Assembly (NCBI RefSeq): GCF_026988555.1
Contig: NZ_JALSLB010000054.1
Span: 94,717-158,716, forward strand
Length of the DNA: 64,000 nucleotides
Direction: 5' to 3'
Source of the DNA: Thermococcus sp.
GTDB lineage: Archaea; Methanobacteriota_B; Thermococci; Thermococcales; Thermococcaceae
The position numbers and the translations under genes are program-made. Positions 62,517 through 64,000 of the stretch are shown one piece after another. Every line of letters begins with the position of its first letter. The first letter of the stretch is position 1. A model generated the notes under the pieces. The model did not search any database, was not told the DNA's origin, and saw nothing but the letters and a program-made list of their open reading frames with translations.

Positions 62517-63734
62517 ATGGCCGAGAAGGTTAGGAACATAGTGGTTGAGGAACTCATGAGAACCCCAGTTGAAATGCAGCAGGTTGAGCTCGTTGAGAGG
62601 AAGGGTATAGGGCACCCGGACAGCATAGCGGATGGCCTCGCCGAGGCCGTCAGCAGAGCCCTCAGCAGAGAGTACGTTAAGAGGTACGGAATCATCCTCC
62701 ACCACAATACCGATCAGGTTGAGGTCGTCGGCGGAAGGGCCTACCCCCAGTTCGGTGGCGGTGAGGTTATCAAGCCGATATACATCCTCCTCTCAGGAAG
62801 GGCCGTTGAGATGATCGACCGCGAGTTCTTCCCGGTTCATGAGGTCGCCATAAAGGCGGCGAGGGACTACCTCAGGAAGGCCGTCAGGCACCTAAACCTC
62901 GAGAACCACGTCGTTATCGATTCCCGTATCGGGCAGGGGAGCGTTGACCTCGTTGGAGTCTTCAACAAGGCCAAGGAGAACCCGATCCCCCTCGCAAACG
63001 ATACCAGTTTCGGAGTCGGCTACGCCCCACTTAGTGAGACCGAGAGGATAGTTTATGAGACAGAGAAGCTCCTCAACAGCGACGAATTCAAGAAGAAGTG
63101 GCCTGCAGTCGGTGAGGACATCAAGGTCATGGGCCTCAGGAAAGGTGACGAGATTGACCTCACAATAGCAGCCGCCATAGTGGACAGCGAGGTTCAGACT
63201 CCGGACGACTACATGGCCGTCAAGGAAGCCATTCACAACGCGGCGTGGGAGATAGTCGAGGCCCACACCGAGAGACCCACGAAGGTCTACGTTAACACAG
63301 CAGACGATCCGAAAAAGGACATATATTACATCACCGTCACGGGAACAAGCGCTGAGGCAGGGGATGATGGTAGCGTCGGAAGAGGCAACCGCGTCAACGG
63401 ACTCATCGCTCCCAACAGGCACATGAGCATGGAGGCGGCCGCCGGAAAGAACCCGGTCAGCCACGTTGGTAAGATATATAACCTCCTCTCTATGCTCATA
63501 GCCAACGACATAGCCGAGCAGGTCGAAGGAGTGGAAGAGGTCTACGTCAGAATCCTAAGCCAGATAGGCAAGCCCATTGACGAGCCGCTCGTCGCGAGCG
63601 TCCAGGTCATCCCTAAGAAGGGCCACAACCTTGAGACCATCCAGAAGCCGGCCTATGAGATAGCGGATGCATGGCTCGCTGACATAACCAAGATACAGAA
63701 GATGATACTGGAAGACAAACTTAGCGTCTTCTGA
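62517..63734 (+). CDS. mat: S-adenosylmethionine synthetase, archaeal type
   Basis: A 405-residue archaeal methionine adenosyltransferase: [21 protein letters not shown] near the N-terminus (segments), [36 protein letters not shown] [13 protein letters not shown], and [31 protein letters not shown], read in parts. It makes AdoMet from ATP and methionine for the methyltransferases and radical SAM enzymes of the cell. It differs in sequence from bacterial MetK. TTCTTTTCTTC follows the stop codon. Confidence 0.95.
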   Translation: MAEKVRNIVVEELMRTPVEMQQVELVERKGIGHPDSIADGLAEAVSRALSREYVKRYGIILHHNTDQVEVVGGRAYPQFGGGEVIKPIYILLSGRAVEMIDREFFPVHEVAIKAARDYLRKAVRHLNLENHVVIDSRIGQGSVDLVGVFNKAKENPIPLANDTSFGVGYAPLSETERIVYETEKLLNSDEFKKKWPAVGEDIKVMGLRKGDEIDLTIAAAIVDSEVQTPDDYMAVKEAIHNAAWEIVEAHTERPTKVYVNTADDPKKDIYYITVTGTSAEAGDDGSVGRGNRVNGLIAPNRHMSMEAAAGKNPVSHVGKIYNLLSMLIANDIAEQVEGVEEVYVRILSQIGKPIDEPLVASVQVIPKKGHNLETIQKPAYEIADAWLADITKIQKMILEDKLSVF

Positions 63735-63756
63735 TTCTTTTCTTCACATGTTTTTA
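63735..63756 (+). terminator. T-rich terminator after AdoMet synthetase
   Basis: TTCTTTTCTTCACATGTTTTT directly after the stop has two T-rich runs, the common archaeal intrinsic termination pattern. The convergent gene starts its 3' end 43 bases further. Confidence 0.4.
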
Positions 63757-63798
63757 ACGTTCGGAGGTTCACGAAAACTGAAGAAAAGGAAACCACCC

Positions 63799-64000
63799 TC
63801 AAATCGACGGGTAGCCGTTCTGCTTGAGAACCCTTACGAGTTTCGCTTCCTCAAACATTAAACGTGCCTTCTCTTCCTTGACTTTTGTGAGCTGTTTAAC
63901 GGTGGCGCCCTTCTGGCGGGCCAGCCTTACAAGCCTCGCCTCCTCAAGCATTAGGAGTTTCTTCTGCTCCTTTACAACGTGGAGCTTCTTCCTGAGAAGC
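63799..64000 (-). CDS. C-terminal part of a repeat-containing coiled-coil protein
   Basis: Only the last 67 codons are in the window; the start lies beyond base 64000. The segment is a charged, leucine-rich helix with an internal repeat: MLEEARLVRLARQKGATVK and MFEEAKLVRVLKQNGYPSI, about 34 residues apart. It ends in a TGA at 63799-63801. No family is recognised; the repeat suggests a coiled-coil or tandem helical-hairpin protein. Confidence 0.6.
   Translation of the reverse strand, partial: LLRKKLHVVKEQKKLLMLEEARLVRLARQKGATVKQLTKVKEEKARLMFEEAKLVRVLKQNGYPSI

Overview
The window is hyperthermophilic euryarchaeal DNA of the order Thermococcales, most likely Thermococcus. Evidence: archaeal information-processing genes (aRF1 with NIKS and GGQ, S15, S3Ae, the KEOPS subunit Pcc1, archaeal AdoMet synthetase, membrane-anchored LonB), a cytosolic NiFe sulfhydrogenase in the order beta-gamma-delta-alpha, the phosphomevalonate dehydratase pair of the archaeal mevalonate pathway, class III signal peptides, TATA boxes of the TTTATA/TTTTTAA type, GGTG-type ribosome binding sites and very short gene spacing.

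Layout. 1-4.8 kb: the end of a radical SAM gene, then UDP-ManNAc synthesis (wecB, wecC) and a DUF354 GT-B-like protein. 4.7-16 kb: housekeeping genes (lipoate ligase small subunit, ArgRS, DapA-family aldolase, aRF1), small membrane proteins (SpoIIM, BofA), two small class III signal-peptide proteins with a divergent HTH gene, a site-2 protease and the phosphomevalonate dehydratase operon. 16-17.9 kb: a secreted-protein gene interrupted at a 9-T tract, initiator tRNA-Met, and a decayed class III signal peptide/lamin-tail-domain gene. 17.9-20.7 kb: the S15-RecJ/GAN-Pcc1-S3Ae operon. 20.7-30.8 kb: DUF92, Lrp and ArsR regulators, MazG, a JAMM protease, RidA, LonB, sufC-sufB/D, a methyltransferase, a hydrogenase maturation protease and a lipoprotein.

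30.8-46.8 kb is the energy-metabolism centre. The cytosolic hydrogenase operon (minus strand) is divergent from an 11.2-kb, 12-gene operon (plus strand). The latter encodes an FdhA-like molybdo/tungstopterin protein, two HycB-like ferredoxins, two antiporter-like membrane subunits, HycD, a HycE with fused NuoC and NuoD domains, HycF, HycG, two orphan proteins and a GltD-like flavoprotein. It looks like a formate-hydrogenlyase-type group 4 hydrogenase, but the FdhA-like subunit has Ser where formate dehydrogenases have Cys or Sec. At its far end lies a 53-codon fragment of a second hydrogenase beta gene, together with a copy of that gene's promoter. The operon is therefore bracketed by diverged direct repeats.

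46.9-56 kb: a beta-propeller protein coupled to an ABC exporter, a tandem BtuF-like binding protein, a Thr/Ser-rich surface protein, an XRE-CBS regulator and a DMT transporter. 56-64 kb: a large possibly DUF2226-like protein, an RCK-DHH fusion, RbkR-type riboflavin kinase, endonuclease V, translin, AdoMet synthetase and the end of a coiled-coil gene.

Three small RNA genes are readable in gene-free gaps: a C/D box sRNA near 56.15 kb with canonical C, D', C' and D boxes, and two probable H/ACA RNAs near 55.0 and 62.3 kb, built of GC-rich hairpins each closed by ACA. I see no CRISPR array, insertion sequence, integrase or rRNA gene.
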